64,000 nt of DNA from Pseudomonas nabeulensis (lineage in GTDB: Bacteria > Pseudomonadota > Gammaproteobacteria > Pseudomonadales > Pseudomonadaceae). Numbering within the stretch: the first letter of the stretch is position 1; every line of letters begins with the position of its first letter. Both the position numbers and the translations under genes were made by a program. The notes under the pieces are model-generated. The model was not told the origin of the DNA. It made no database searches and was given only the letters and a program-made list of their open reading frames with translations. The stretch is taken from NCBI RefSeq assembly GCF_004682045.1, contig NZ_QUZT01000020.1, positions 27,922 through 91,921 on the forward strand, read 5' to 3'. Below, piece after piece: positions 38,147-48,221 of the stretch.

Positions 38147-39010
38147 ATGCCCGCGTTGATTCAAGCCTTTCTGGACGAGGCGTCGTCGACCTACACCTAT
38201 GTCCTACATGCGGCCGATGATGGCCCCTGTGCCATCGTCGATTCGGTGCTCAACTACGACCCCGCGTCCGGGCGCACCGACACGCGCCAGGCCGACAAGG
38301 TGATCGCCTACGTGCGCGAGCATCGCCTGCACGTCGAGTGGTTGCTGGAAACCCACGCCCACGCTGATCACTTATCCGCCGCGCCCTATCTGCGCCGTAC
38401 CCTGGGCGGCAAGATCGCCATTGGCCAGTCCATCAGCAAAGTGCAGGACGTGTTCAAGAACCTGTTCAACCTGGAACCGGAATTCCGCGTGGACGGCTCG
38501 CAATTCGATCATCTGTTTGCGCCGGACGAGGTGTTCTACATCGGCGCGATCAAGGCCCAGGCCCTGCATGTGCCGGGGCATACGCCGGCAGACATGGCCT
38601 ACCTGATCGATGACCGATTGATCCTGGTGGGGGATACGTTGTTTATGCCGGATGTGGGCACCGCACGGTGTGATTTCCCCGGTGGCGATGCGCGGCAGTT
38701 GTTTGCGTCGATGCGCAAGTTGTTGAGCTTTCCTTTGGAGACTGAGCTGTACGTGTGCCATGACTACCCGCCAGAAGGTCGCGAGGCGAAATGCCGGACG
38801 ACAGTAGCGGAACAGCGGGCCGGGAATATTCATGTGCATGACGGCGTGGATGAGGCGGCGTTTGTGGCGATGCGCACCCAGCGTGATGCCGGGCTGGGCA
38901 TGCCAACGCTGTTGTTGCCAGCAATCCAGGTAAATGTGCGGGCGGGGAATATGCCGCCGGCGGAGGAGAATGGGGTGACCTACCTCAAGATCCCACTCAA
39001 CCAACTTTGA
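38147..39010 (+). CDS. Persulfide dioxygenase-like MBL-fold hydrolase (ETHE1/Blh type)
   Basis: 287 aa. The ATG at 38147 is preferred over the upstream start at 38114. The metallo-beta-lactamase metal motif is THAHADHLSA (residues 69-78), with VPGHTPADMAYLI, VGDTLFMPDVGTARCDFPGG and ELYVCHDYPPEGRE completing the Fe site. This set, including the DFPGG segment, is typical of persulfide dioxygenases that convert glutathione persulfide to sulfite. Divergent from SQR across 153 bases. Confidence 0.9.
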   Translation: MPALIQAFLDEASSTYTYVLHAADDGPCAIVDSVLNYDPASGRTDTRQADKVIAYVREHRLHVEWLLETHAHADHLSAAPYLRRTLGGKIAIGQSISKVQDVFKNLFNLEPEFRVDGSQFDHLFAPDEVFYIGAIKAQALHVPGHTPADMAYLIDDRLILVGDTLFMPDVGTARCDFPGGDARQLFASMRKLLSFPLETELYVCHDYPPEGREAKCRTTVAEQRAGNIHVHDGVDEAAFVAMRTQRDAGLGMPTLLLPAIQVNVRAGNMPPAEENGVTYLKIPLNQL

Positions 39011-39040
39011 AATGCTCTCTGATTAAAGTGGAGATCAAAA

Positions 39041-39144
39041 TGTGGGAGGGGGCTTGCCCCCGATAGCGGTGTGTCAGTCAAAGATATATTCACTGACACA
39101 CTGCTATCGGGGGCAAGTCGAATCGTCGCACCGCCCCTCCCACA
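39041..39144. repeat. REPIN with 16-nt insert in the right arm
   Basis: Left arm standard. The right arm is interrupted after ATCGGGGGCAAG by TCGAATCGTCGCACCG (39118-39133) before CCCCTCCCACA, identical to the element at 23999-24102. The loops of the two elements differ. Confidence 0.88.
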
Positions 39145-39160
39145 TTTGAACCGTGTTGTG

Positions 39161-39649
39161 TCAGGAACTCAGGCTTATGCCATTGGCCGGCAGCGGCAGC
39201 GCAGTTTTATAACGCACCTGCTTTAGCGCAAAACTCGACCGAATGTTCGCCACCCCCGGCACCTTGGTCAGAAAGTCCATCATAAAGCGCTCCAGCGACT
39301 GGATCGTCGGCACCAGCACCCGGATCAGGTAATCCGGGTCACCAGCCATCAGGTAACACTCCATCACCTCCGGCCGGTCAGAGATCGCCCCTTCAAACTG
39401 CTGCAACGCCAGTTCATTCTGTTTTTCCAGGCTCACATGGATAAACACATTCACGTGCAGCCCCAGCAAATCCGCATCCAACAGGGTGACCTGCTCACGA
39501 ATCAAACCCAGTTCTTCCATCGCCTTCACCCGGTTGAAACACGGCGTGGGCGACAGGTTGACCGAGCGGGCCAGGTCGGCGTTGGTGATGCGGGCGTTCT
39601 CCTGCAGGCTGTTGAGAATGCCGATATCGGTACGGTCCAGTTTGCGCAT
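39161..39649 (-). CDS. bkdR: Lrp/AsnC-family activator of the bkd operon
   Basis: 162 aa. N-terminal [23 protein letters not shown] then [20 protein letters not shown]. The C-terminal RAM ligand domain includes [20 protein letters not shown]. It is divergent from bkdA1 across 195 bases, the known arrangement of BkdR in pseudomonads, where it activates the operon in response to branched-chain amino acids. Confidence 0.93.
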   Translation of the reverse strand: MRKLDRTDIGILNSLQENARITNADLARSVNLSPTPCFNRVKAMEELGLIREQVTLLDADLLGLHVNVFIHVSLEKQNELALQQFEGAISDRPEVMECYLMAGDPDYLIRVLVPTIQSLERFMMDFLTKVPGVANIRSSFALKQVRYKTALPLPANGISLSS

Positions 39650-41080
<1,431 letters not shown>

Positions 41081-41081
41081 C

Positions 41082-42140
41082 ATGAACGATCACAACAACA
41101 GCATTGAAGTGGAAACCGCCATGACCACCACCACCATGACCATGATCCAGGCGCTGCGCTCGGCCATGGATGTGATGCTCGAACGTGACGACAACGTGGT
41201 GGTGTTTGGCCAGGACGTCGGCTACTTCGGCGGCGTGTTCCGTTGTACCGAAGGCTTGCAGGGTAAATACGGCAGCTCGCGGGTGTTCGACGCACCGATC
41301 TCGGAAAGCGGCATCATCGGCGTGGCGGTGGGCATGGGTGCCTATGGCCTGCGCCCGGTAGCCGAGATCCAGTTCGCCGACTACGTCTACCCCGCCACCG
41401 ACCAGATCATCTCCGAAGCCGCCCGCCTGCGGTATCGCTCGGCCGGCCAGTTCACCGCGCCACTGACCATGCGCATGCCGTGCGGTGGTGGCATCTACGG
41501 TGGCCAGACCCACAGCCAGAGTATCGAAGCGGTGTTCACTCAGGTTTGCGGCCTGCGTACGGTGATGCCGTCCAACCCGTATGACGCCAAGGGCCTGCTG
41601 ATTGCCTCCATCGAAAACGATGACCCGGTGATCTTCCTCGAGCCCAAACGCCTGTACAACGGCCCGTTTGATGGCCATCACGACCGTCCGGTAACCCCAT
41701 GGTCGAAACACCCCCAAGCCCAAGTGCCGGACGGTTACTACACCGTGCCGCTGGATGTGGCTGCCATCGTGCGTCCGGGCTCGGCCGTGACGGTGCTGAC
41801 CTACGGCACCACCGTGTACGTGTCCCAAGTGGCCGCCGAAGAGACCGGTATCGACGCCGAGGTCATCGACCTGCGCAGCCTGTGGCCGCTGGACCTGGAC
41901 ACCATCGTCAAGTCGGTGAAAAAGACCGGCCGTTGCGTGGTGGTGCATGAAGCCACCCGCACCTGCGGCTTTGGTGCCGAGCTGGTGTCGCTGGTGCAAG
42001 AGCATTGCTTCCACCACCTGGAAGCGCCGATCGAGCGCGTCACCGGTTGGGACACTCCCTACCCGCACGCGCAGGAGTGGGCGTATTTCCCAGGGCCGTC
42101 CCGAGTGGGCGCGGCGTTGAAACGGGTCATGGAGGTCTGA
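41082..42140 (+). CDS. bkdA2: Branched-chain 2-oxoacid dehydrogenase E1 beta subunit
   Basis: 352 aa transketolase-like beta subunit. Motifs: DNVVVFGQDVGYFGGVFRCT, RVFDAPISESGIIGVAVGMG, AEIQFADYVYPATDQIISEA and the C-terminal VIDLRSLWPLDLDTIVKSVK. A second in-frame ATG at 41121 (MTTTTMTM) is possible, but the first keeps the tight one-base spacing to bkdA1. Pairs with BkdA1 as an alpha2beta2 tetramer. Confidence 0.95.
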   Translation: MNDHNNSIEVETAMTTTTMTMIQALRSAMDVMLERDDNVVVFGQDVGYFGGVFRCTEGLQGKYGSSRVFDAPISESGIIGVAVGMGAYGLRPVAEIQFADYVYPATDQIISEAARLRYRSAGQFTAPLTMRMPCGGGIYGGQTHSQSIEAVFTQVCGLRTVMPSNPYDAKGLLIASIENDDPVIFLEPKRLYNGPFDGHHDRPVTPWSKHPQAQVPDGYYTVPLDVAAIVRPGSAVTVLTYGTTVYVSQVAAEETGIDAEVIDLRSLWPLDLDTIVKSVKKTGRCVVVHEATRTCGFGAELVSLVQEHCFHHLEAPIERVTGWDTPYPHAQEWAYFPGPSRVGAALKRVMEV

Positions 42141-43397
42141 ATGGGCACGCACGTTATCAAGATGCCGGACATTGGCGAAGGCATCGCAGAAGTTGAACTG
42201 TCGGTTTGGCACGTCAAGGTCGGTGACCTGGTGGTTGAAGACCAGGTGCTGGCGGATGTGATGACCGACAAGGCGATGGTGGACATCCCCTCGCCGGTGC
42301 ACGGCAAGGTGATTTCCCTCGGTGGCGAGCCGGGTGAAGTCATGGCGGTGGGCAGTATTTTGATCAGCATTGAAGTGGAAGGCGCGGGCAATGCCAAGGA
42401 CGCGCCGGCGCTGAAGGAAACGGCAAAGGAGGCGCCGAAGGCCGCGCCTGTCGTGGAAGCCAAGCCGGCTCCGGCGCCGGTTGAGCGCAAACCCGCACCC
42501 GCGCCCGTCTCCCGTGATGCCGACGAGCGCCCGCTGGCCTCCCCCGCCGTGCGCAAGCATGCGTTGGACGCCGGGATTCAATTGCGTCTGGTCCAGGGCA
42601 CTGGCCCTGCCGGTCGCATCCTGCACGAAGACCTCGACGCCTACCTGCAACAAGGCACGGCCAAGGCCTCGACAGCCGCCAACCCTTACGCCGAACGCAC
42701 TACCGAAGAACAGATCCCGGTGATCGGCATGCGCCGCAAGATCGCCCAGCGCATGCAGGACGCCACCCGCCGCGCCGCGCATTTCAGCTATGTGGAAGAG
42801 ATCGACGTCACCGCCCTTGACGAGCTGCGCGTGCACCTCAACGAGAAGCACGGCGCCACACGCGGCAAGCTGACTCTGCTGCCGTTTATCGTGCGAGCCA
42901 TGGTCGTGGCACTGCGCGAGTTCCCGCAGATCAATGCGCGCTACGACGATGAAGCCCAGGTCATCACCCGCCTTGGCGCGGTGCATGTGGGCGTCGCCAC
43001 CCAAAGCGACGTCGGCCTGATGGTGCCGGTGGTGCGTCACGCCGAAGCCCGCAGCCTGTGGGGCAACGCCGAGGAAATCGCGCGCTTGGCAACCGCTGCA
43101 CGCAATGGCAAGGCCAGCCGCGATGAACTGTCGGGTTCGACAATCACGTTGACCAGCCTGGGCGCGCTGGGCGGCATCGTCAGCACACCGGTGCTGAACC
43201 TGCCGGAAGTGGCCATCGTTGGCGTCAACCGTATCGTTGAGCGGCCAATGGTGATCAAGGGCCAGATCGTGGTGCGCAAGATGATGAACCTCTCCAGCTC
43301 CTTCGATCACCGCGTGGTCGACGGCATGGACGCGGCGCAATTCATCCAGGCCATTCGCGGCCTGCTCGAACAACCCGCCAGCCTGTTCCTGGAGTAA
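42141..43397 (+). CDS. bkdB: Branched-chain 2-oxoacid dehydrogenase E2 (lipoamide acyltransferase)
   Basis: 418 aa. Single N-terminal lipoyl domain with DVMTDKAMVDIPSPVHGKVI (lipoyl Lys44), Ala/Pro-rich linker (about 95-130), E1/E3-binding domain (ASPAVRKHALDAGIQLRLVQ), and catalytic domain ending in LSSSFDHRVVDGMDAAQF with the active His/Asp. Start adjoins the bkdA2 stop. Confidence 0.96.
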   Translation: MGTHVIKMPDIGEGIAEVELSVWHVKVGDLVVEDQVLADVMTDKAMVDIPSPVHGKVISLGGEPGEVMAVGSILISIEVEGAGNAKDAPALKETAKEAPKAAPVVEAKPAPAPVERKPAPAPVSRDADERPLASPAVRKHALDAGIQLRLVQGTGPAGRILHEDLDAYLQQGTAKASTAANPYAERTTEEQIPVIGMRRKIAQRMQDATRRAAHFSYVEEIDVTALDELRVHLNEKHGATRGKLTLLPFIVRAMVVALREFPQINARYDDEAQVITRLGAVHVGVATQSDVGLMVPVVRHAEARSLWGNAEEIARLATAARNGKASRDELSGSTITLTSLGALGGIVSTPVLNLPEVAIVGVNRIVERPMVIKGQIVVRKMMNLSSSFDHRVVDGMDAAQFIQAIRGLLEQPASLFLE

Positions 43398-43400
43398 GTC

Positions 43401-44777
43401 ATGCCTACTTTGAATACCACGCTGCTGATTATCGGCGGCGGCCCTGGCGGTTATGTGGCGGCGATCCGTGCCGGCCAATTGGGCATCCCGACCATTCTGG
43501 TGGAAGGCCAGGCGCTGGGTGGCACGTGCCTGAACATTGGCTGCATCCCGTCCAAGGCCTTGATCCATGTGGCCGAACAGTTCCAGCAAACCGTGCACCA
43601 CAGCCAGGGCTCGCAACTGGGCATCGAAGTGGATGTACCGACCCTGGACATCCGCAAAAGCGTGGAATGGAAAAATGGCATCGTCGACCGCCTGACCACC
43701 GGCGTCGCTGCGTTGCTCAAAAAGCACAAAGTGCAGGTGATCCACGGTTGGGCCAAGGTGGTGGACGGCAAGACCGTCGATGTCGGCGACCAGCGCATCC
43801 AGTGCGAGCATCTGCTGCTGGCGACCGGTTCGACCAGCGTCAACCTGCCGATGCTGCCGATTGGCGGGCCGATCATTTCGTCAACCGAAGCCCTGGCGCC
43901 AACGCGGGTGCCCAAGCGGCTGATCGTGGTGGGTGGCGGGTATATCGGCCTGGAACTGGGCATTGCCTACCGCAAGCTCGGTGCCGAAGTCAGTGTGGTC
44001 GAGGCCCAGGACCGTATCCTGCCCGCCTACGATGCCGAGTTGACCGCGCCGGTGAATGAATCCCTCAAGCAACTGGGCGTCAAGCTGTACCTCAAGCACA
44101 GCGTCACCGGGTTTGCCGAGGGCAGCCTGCAAGTACGTGACCCGAATGGCGACACCCTGTCGCTGACCACCGATCAGGTGCTGGTGGCCGTTGGTCGCAA
44201 ACCCAACACCCAGGGCTGGAACCTGGAAGCGCTGAACCTGGCGATGAACGGCGCGGCGATCAAGATCGACAGCCACTGCCAGACCAGCATGCGCAATGTG
44301 TGGGCCATCGGCGACCTGAGCGGCGAGCCGATGCTCGCGCACCGGGCCATGGCCCAGGGCGAAATGGTCGCCGAGCTGATCAGCGGCAAGCCCCGCGAAT
44401 TCAACCCGGCGGCAATCCCGGCGGTGTGTTTCACCGACCCGGAGCTGGTGGTGGTCGGCAAGACCCCGGACGAGGCCAAGGCGGCCGGGCTGGACTGCAT
44501 CGTGTCGAGCTTCCCCTTCGCCGCCAATGGCCGGGCGATGACCCTGGAGTCGAAAACCGGCTTCGTGCGCGTGGTGGCGCGGCGTGACAACCACCTGATC
44601 GTCGGCTGGCAGGCGGTGGGCGTGGGCGTGTCGGAGCTGTCCACTGCGTTCGGCCTGAGCCTGGAAATGGGCGCGCGTTTGGAGGATGTGGCGGGCACCA
44701 TTCATGCTCATCCAACTTTGGGTGAGGCGGTGCAGGAAGCAGCGCTGCGGGCGTTGGGGCATGCGTTGCATCTGTAG
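43401..44777 (+). CDS. lpdV: Dihydrolipoyl dehydrogenase (E3) of the branched-chain complex
   Basis: 458 aa flavoprotein. FAD motif [20 protein letters not shown], redox-active disulfide [13 protein letters not shown] (C43, C48), NAD motif [15 protein letters not shown], and C-terminal catalytic [15 protein letters not shown]. Three bases after bkdB; dedicated E3, as in P. putida LPD-Val. Confidence 0.96.
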   Translation: MPTLNTTLLIIGGGPGGYVAAIRAGQLGIPTILVEGQALGGTCLNIGCIPSKALIHVAEQFQQTVHHSQGSQLGIEVDVPTLDIRKSVEWKNGIVDRLTTGVAALLKKHKVQVIHGWAKVVDGKTVDVGDQRIQCEHLLLATGSTSVNLPMLPIGGPIISSTEALAPTRVPKRLIVVGGGYIGLELGIAYRKLGAEVSVVEAQDRILPAYDAELTAPVNESLKQLGVKLYLKHSVTGFAEGSLQVRDPNGDTLSLTTDQVLVAVGRKPNTQGWNLEALNLAMNGAAIKIDSHCQTSMRNVWAIGDLSGEPMLAHRAMAQGEMVAELISGKPREFNPAAIPAVCFTDPELVVVGKTPDEAKAAGLDCIVSSFPFAANGRAMTLESKTGFVRVVARRDNHLIVGWQAVGVGVSELSTAFGLSLEMGARLEDVAGTIHAHPTLGEAVQEAALRALGHALHL

Positions 44778-44782
44778 ACCCC

Positions 44783-44847
44783 ATCGGGGGCAAGCCCCCT
44801 CCCACAGGGAAATGCATTCCAAATGTGGGAGGGGGCTTGCCCCCGAT
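44783..44847. repeat. REP pair, outward arrangement, between lpdV and ilvE
   Basis: ATCGGGGGCAAGCCCCCTCC and TGTGGGAGGGGGCTTGCCCC with only about 15 bases between them, the closest of the outward pairs. Lies six bases after the lpdV stop codon. Confidence 0.85.
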
Positions 44848-44970
44848 AGCGGTGGATCGGTCAATACAGAGGCCAAAGGTGTCCACCCTGTGGCTCCCAC
44901 ACAAGCCAAGAATGAAGTATTGTTGCGCCCATTCAGAAAAAAACCGACTTGACCAACGATAGAGGGTGTC

Positions 44971-45990
44971 ATGGGTAACGAAAGCATCAATTGGGACAAG
45001 CTGGGTTTCGACTACATCAAGACCGACAAACGGTTTATCCAGACCTTTAAAGACGGCGAGTGGCAAGCTGGCACCCTGACCGACGACAACGTGCTGCACA
45101 TCAGCGAGGGCTCGACCGCCCTGCACTATGGCCAGCAGTGCTTCGAAGGCCTCAAGGCCTACCGTTGCAAGGACGGTTCGATCAACCTGTTCCGCCCGGA
45201 CCAGAACGCCGCCCGCATGCAACGCAGCTGCGCGCGCCTGCTGATGCCGCATGTTTCGACCGAAGACTTCATCGATGCCTGCAAGCAAGTGGTCAAGGCC
45301 AACGAGCGTTTTATCCCGCCGTACGGCAGTGGCGGCGCGCTGTACCTGCGCCCGTTCGTGATCGGCACCGGTGACAACATCGGCGTGCGTACCGCACCGG
45401 AGTTCATCTTCTCGGTGTTCGCGATCCCGGTCGGCGCCTACTTCAAGGGCGGCCTGGTGCCGCACGACTTCCAGATTTCCACCTTCGACCGCGCCGCGCC
45501 ACAAGGCACCGGTGCCGCCAAGGTCGGTGGCAACTACGCCGCCAGCCTGATGCCAGGTTCGGAAGCGAAGAAGGCCGGTTTCGCCGACGCGATCTACCTG
45601 GACCCGATGACCCACTCGAAAATCGAAGAGGTCGGTTCGGCCAACTTCTTCGGGATCACCCACGACAACCAGTTCATCACGCCGAAGTCGCCTTCGGTAC
45701 TGCCAGGCATCACCCGCCTGTCGCTGATCGAACTGGCCAAGTCCCGCCTGGGCCTGGAAGTGGTCGAAGGTGAAGTGTTCATCGACAAACTGGACCAGTT
45801 CAAGGAAGCCGGTGCCTGCGGCACCGCTGCGGTGATCTCGCCAATCGGTGGCATCCAGTACAACGGCAAGCTGCATGTGTTCTACAGCGAGACCGAAGTC
45901 GGCCCGATCACCCAGCAGCTCTACAAAGAGCTGACCGGTGTGCAGACCGGTGATGTGGAAGCGCCAGAAGGCTGGATCGTTAAGGTCTAA
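44971..45990 (+). CDS. ilvE: Branched-chain amino acid aminotransferase
   Basis: 339 aa PLP enzyme of fold type IV, BCAT group II. Motifs: STALHYGQQCFEGLKAYRCK, PYGSGGALYLRPFVIGTGDN, the PLP lysine in GTGAAKVGGNYAASL (phosphate-binding context) and SGGACGT-like EAGACGTAAVISPIGG. It makes the keto acids used by the bkd complex and also serves biosynthesis. Separated from lpdV by a REP pair, so probably expressed from its own promoter. Confidence 0.94.
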   Translation: MGNESINWDKLGFDYIKTDKRFIQTFKDGEWQAGTLTDDNVLHISEGSTALHYGQQCFEGLKAYRCKDGSINLFRPDQNAARMQRSCARLLMPHVSTEDFIDACKQVVKANERFIPPYGSGGALYLRPFVIGTGDNIGVRTAPEFIFSVFAIPVGAYFKGGLVPHDFQISTFDRAAPQGTGAAKVGGNYAASLMPGSEAKKAGFADAIYLDPMTHSKIEEVGSANFFGITHDNQFITPKSPSVLPGITRLSLIELAKSRLGLEVVEGEVFIDKLDQFKEAGACGTAAVISPIGGIQYNGKLHVFYSETEVGPITQQLYKELTGVQTGDVEAPEGWIVKV

Positions 45991-45999
45991 GCAATACCA

Positions 46000-46089
46000 T
46001 GTGGGAGGGGGCTTGCTCCCGATAGCGGAGTGTCAGTCACTGGAGATATTGACTGGTCCACCACCATCGGGAGCAAGCCCCCTCCCACA
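46000..46089. repeat. REPIN between ilvE and the GNAT gene
   Basis: Inward pair with the GCTTGCTCCCGAT variant in both arms, so the arms still pair perfectly. Compensating change in both arms shows the hairpin is maintained. Lies between two convergent genes. Confidence 0.9.
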
Positions 46090-46106
46090 TTTGATCTCCA
46101 GTGTTT

Positions 46107-46997
46107 TCAGGATTCGGGGATGTTTTCGGCAATCTTCTTGCCCATGCTGATCCTCGGCTCCACCCCATACCCCAACGCCTCATAAAACCCCACCACCGCA
46201 TCATTACCACTGGTGATCTGCAGGTTGATCTTCATGCAACCCAACGCAGTCAACACCTGCTCTGCATGCCGCACCAACGACGACCCCAAGCCATGTCGCC
46301 GATAATCAGCCTGCACCGCCACCGAATACAGCCAGCCCCGATGCCCGTCGTACCCCGCGAGGATGGTGCCGATCACCGCTTTTTTATCCGTCGCCACAAA
46401 GAACAAGCCATCGTTGACCGCAAGCTTCTTGTCGATCGCCAAGGTCGGCAGGTTATGCGCGGTGTCATAGCCAAAAGCCTCCTGCCACAACGCTACCACT
46501 TGGGCGCGGTGCTGGCGGTCGCGGTATGGCCCGATGGGGTGTCGCGACAGCAACGCCTTTTCCATCACCAGGGTTCGTTCATTGCCGTGGTAAACGTCGC
46601 GCACGGTGTGAAACCCCAGCTTGGTATAGAACGGCTCCGCCGTCAGTGAAGACGGCACGCTCAACACCGTCACGCCGGCTTCGCGAGCACGCCGTTCAAG
46701 CTCGATCATCAGCAACCGACCAATCCCCTGCCCCTGCAACGCCGGGTTGACGAACACCGAGCGCACCACGTTGGCATCCAGGGCCGCCGTGGCCACGATG
46801 ACATCACCCTGCACCGCCACCAGCACCACTCGGCGCGCCAGCAACGCCAGCACGGCGTCGGGAGTGAAGTTGCTGGCGACACGGGCGATCACATCCGCCG
46901 GGTAATCCTGGGCGTTGCTGCTGTGCAGGGCGGCCAGGATGACCTGACTGATGCCCTCGGCATCGGTGGGTTGGGCGAGACGAACGGCGGTCGACAT
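46107..46997 (-). CDS. Two-domain GNAT N-acetyltransferase
   Basis: 296 aa, twice the usual length. ATG 46997 has GGAGGAA before it. Domain 1 (about residues 4-150) has the acetyl-CoA loop NPALQGQGIGRLL (85-96). Domain 2 (about 157-290) has QADYRRHGLGSSLVRHAEQV and resembles E. coli YpeA (AGYDGHRGWLYSVAV, GNDAVVGFYEALGY). The fusion of two complete GNAT folds suggests an internal pseudo-dimer. Substrate unknown. Confidence 0.85.
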   Translation of the reverse strand: MSTAVRLAQPTDAEGISQVILAALHSSNAQDYPADVIARVASNFTPDAVLALLARRVVLVAVQGDVIVATAALDANVVRSVFVNPALQGQGIGRLLMIELERRAREAGVTVLSVPSSLTAEPFYTKLGFHTVRDVYHGNERTLVMEKALLSRHPIGPYRDRQHRAQVVALWQEAFGYDTAHNLPTLAIDKKLAVNDGLFFVATDKKAVIGTILAGYDGHRGWLYSVAVQADYRRHGLGSSLVRHAEQVLTALGCMKINLQITSGNDAVVGFYEALGYGVEPRISMGKKIAENIPES

Positions 46998-47042
46998 GAT
47001 TCCTCCTGGCTGACTCAGACTTTGCAAACACCACCATACCAA

Positions 47043-47131
47043 TGTGGGAGGGGGCTTGCCCCCGATAGCAGTCTTTCAGTTATAGAGTATCTGACTGACA
47101 CACCGCCATCGGGGGCAAGCCCCCTCCCACA
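47043..47131. repeat. REPIN upstream of ctlX
   Basis: Standard inward pair, loop TTTCAGTTATAGAG and ATCTGACTGACACACC. It lies between the divergent GNAT and ctlX genes. Confidence 0.9.
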
Positions 47132-47151
47132 GTTTGACCCCGCTCCAACCC

Positions 47152-47175
47152 CCGCAGCCGATTCGGCTGCGTCAC
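47152..47175 (+). promoter_or_regulatory. Shared operator candidate upstream of ctlX
   Basis: CCGCAGCCGATTC then GGCTGCGTCAC. Contains the hairpin/dyad CGCAGCCG-ATT-CGGCTGCG. Twenty-one of 24 positions equal the site at 49342-49365 before the amino acid ABC operon. It lies 108 bases before the ctlX ATG. Confidence 0.5.
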
Positions 47176-47283
47176 TTCACTTTTCAGCTTTCCCGGCTGA
47201 CCCACCCCGCTGTTTCAGCCGGGATTCATCCCGCACAACCCACAAAATACCCCCACTGCCCAACCCCATGGACCCGTGCACCC

Positions 47284-48210
47284 ATGCAAACCACCAACAC
47301 TGTCTTGATGATTCGCCCGGCGCGCTTTGCCTTCAACCCGGACACCGCGATCAACAACCGTTTCCAACGCCAGCCCCTCGACCCGCTCGGCGCGCAGCAG
47401 AAAGCGCTGGAAGAGTTCGACGGCTATGTCGACACCCTGCGCCAACATGGCGTGGAAGTGCTGGTGGTACAGGACACCCCGGCGCCCCACACCCCCGACT
47501 CGATCTTCCCCAACAACTGGTGGAGCAGCCACGCCGACGGCAGCCTGGTGCTGTACCCGATGGAAGGCCAGAACCGACGATTGGAACGCAACAAAGGCGT
47601 GCTGCAGGTACTGGAGCAACGCTTTGCGATCAACAGCACCATCGACCTGAGCCACCTGGAACAGCAGAACATCTTCCTCGAAGGCACCGGCAGCATGGTG
47701 CTCGACCGCCAGCACCGCATCAGCTACGCCTGCCATTCCGGGCGCACCCACCACGACGCCCTGCGCCAGTTCGCCGAACGCCTCGACTACCAACTCTGCG
47801 TATTCCACGCCGTCGACCGTCACCACGCGCCGATCTACCACAGCAACGTGATGATGAGCGTTGGCCGCGACCTCTCGGTGGTGTGCCTGCAAGCCCTGCC
47901 CGACGAGGGCGAACGCCACGCCCTGGAACGCTCCCTGCGCGACACCGGCAAGGACATCCTCGCCCTCGACTTCGACCAGCTCGAAGCCTTCGCCGGCAAC
48001 ATGCTCGAAGTCCACGACCGCGACGGCCAGCCACTGCTGGTGATGTCCGCCAGCGCCTGGGGCGCCCTGCAACCTGCGCAGCGCCAGCATGTAGAACGCC
48101 ACACGCGGCCAGTCGTGGTGAATATCGACAACATCGAACGCATCGGCGGCGGCAGTGCCCGCTGCATGCTGGCAGAAGTGCATCTGCCCGCCCGTCCCAC
48201 CTTTCAATAA
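47284..48210 (+). CDS. ctlX: Citrulline utilization hydrolase CtlX
   Basis: 308 aa guanidino-group-modifying enzyme fold (amidinotransferase/ADI superfamily). Start ATG 47284; the longer frame runs through the intergenic motif. Conserved sites: SIFPNNWWSSHADGSLVLYP, FLEGTGSMVLDR, YHSNVMMSVG (His) and GGGSARCMLAEVHLP (catalytic Cys294). CtlX is reported to hydrolyse citrulline to ornithine, CO2 and ammonia. The next gene is ornithine cyclodeaminase, which completes citrulline to proline. Confidence 0.9.
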   Translation: MQTTNTVLMIRPARFAFNPDTAINNRFQRQPLDPLGAQQKALEEFDGYVDTLRQHGVEVLVVQDTPAPHTPDSIFPNNWWSSHADGSLVLYPMEGQNRRLERNKGVLQVLEQRFAINSTIDLSHLEQQNIFLEGTGSMVLDRQHRISYACHSGRTHHDALRQFAERLDYQLCVFHAVDRHHAPIYHSNVMMSVGRDLSVVCLQALPDEGERHALERSLRDTGKDILALDFDQLEAFAGNMLEVHDRDGQPLLVMSASAWGALQPAQRQHVERHTRPVVVNIDNIERIGGGSARCMLAEVHLPARPTFQ

Positions 48211-48221
48211 GGAGTCTTGCC

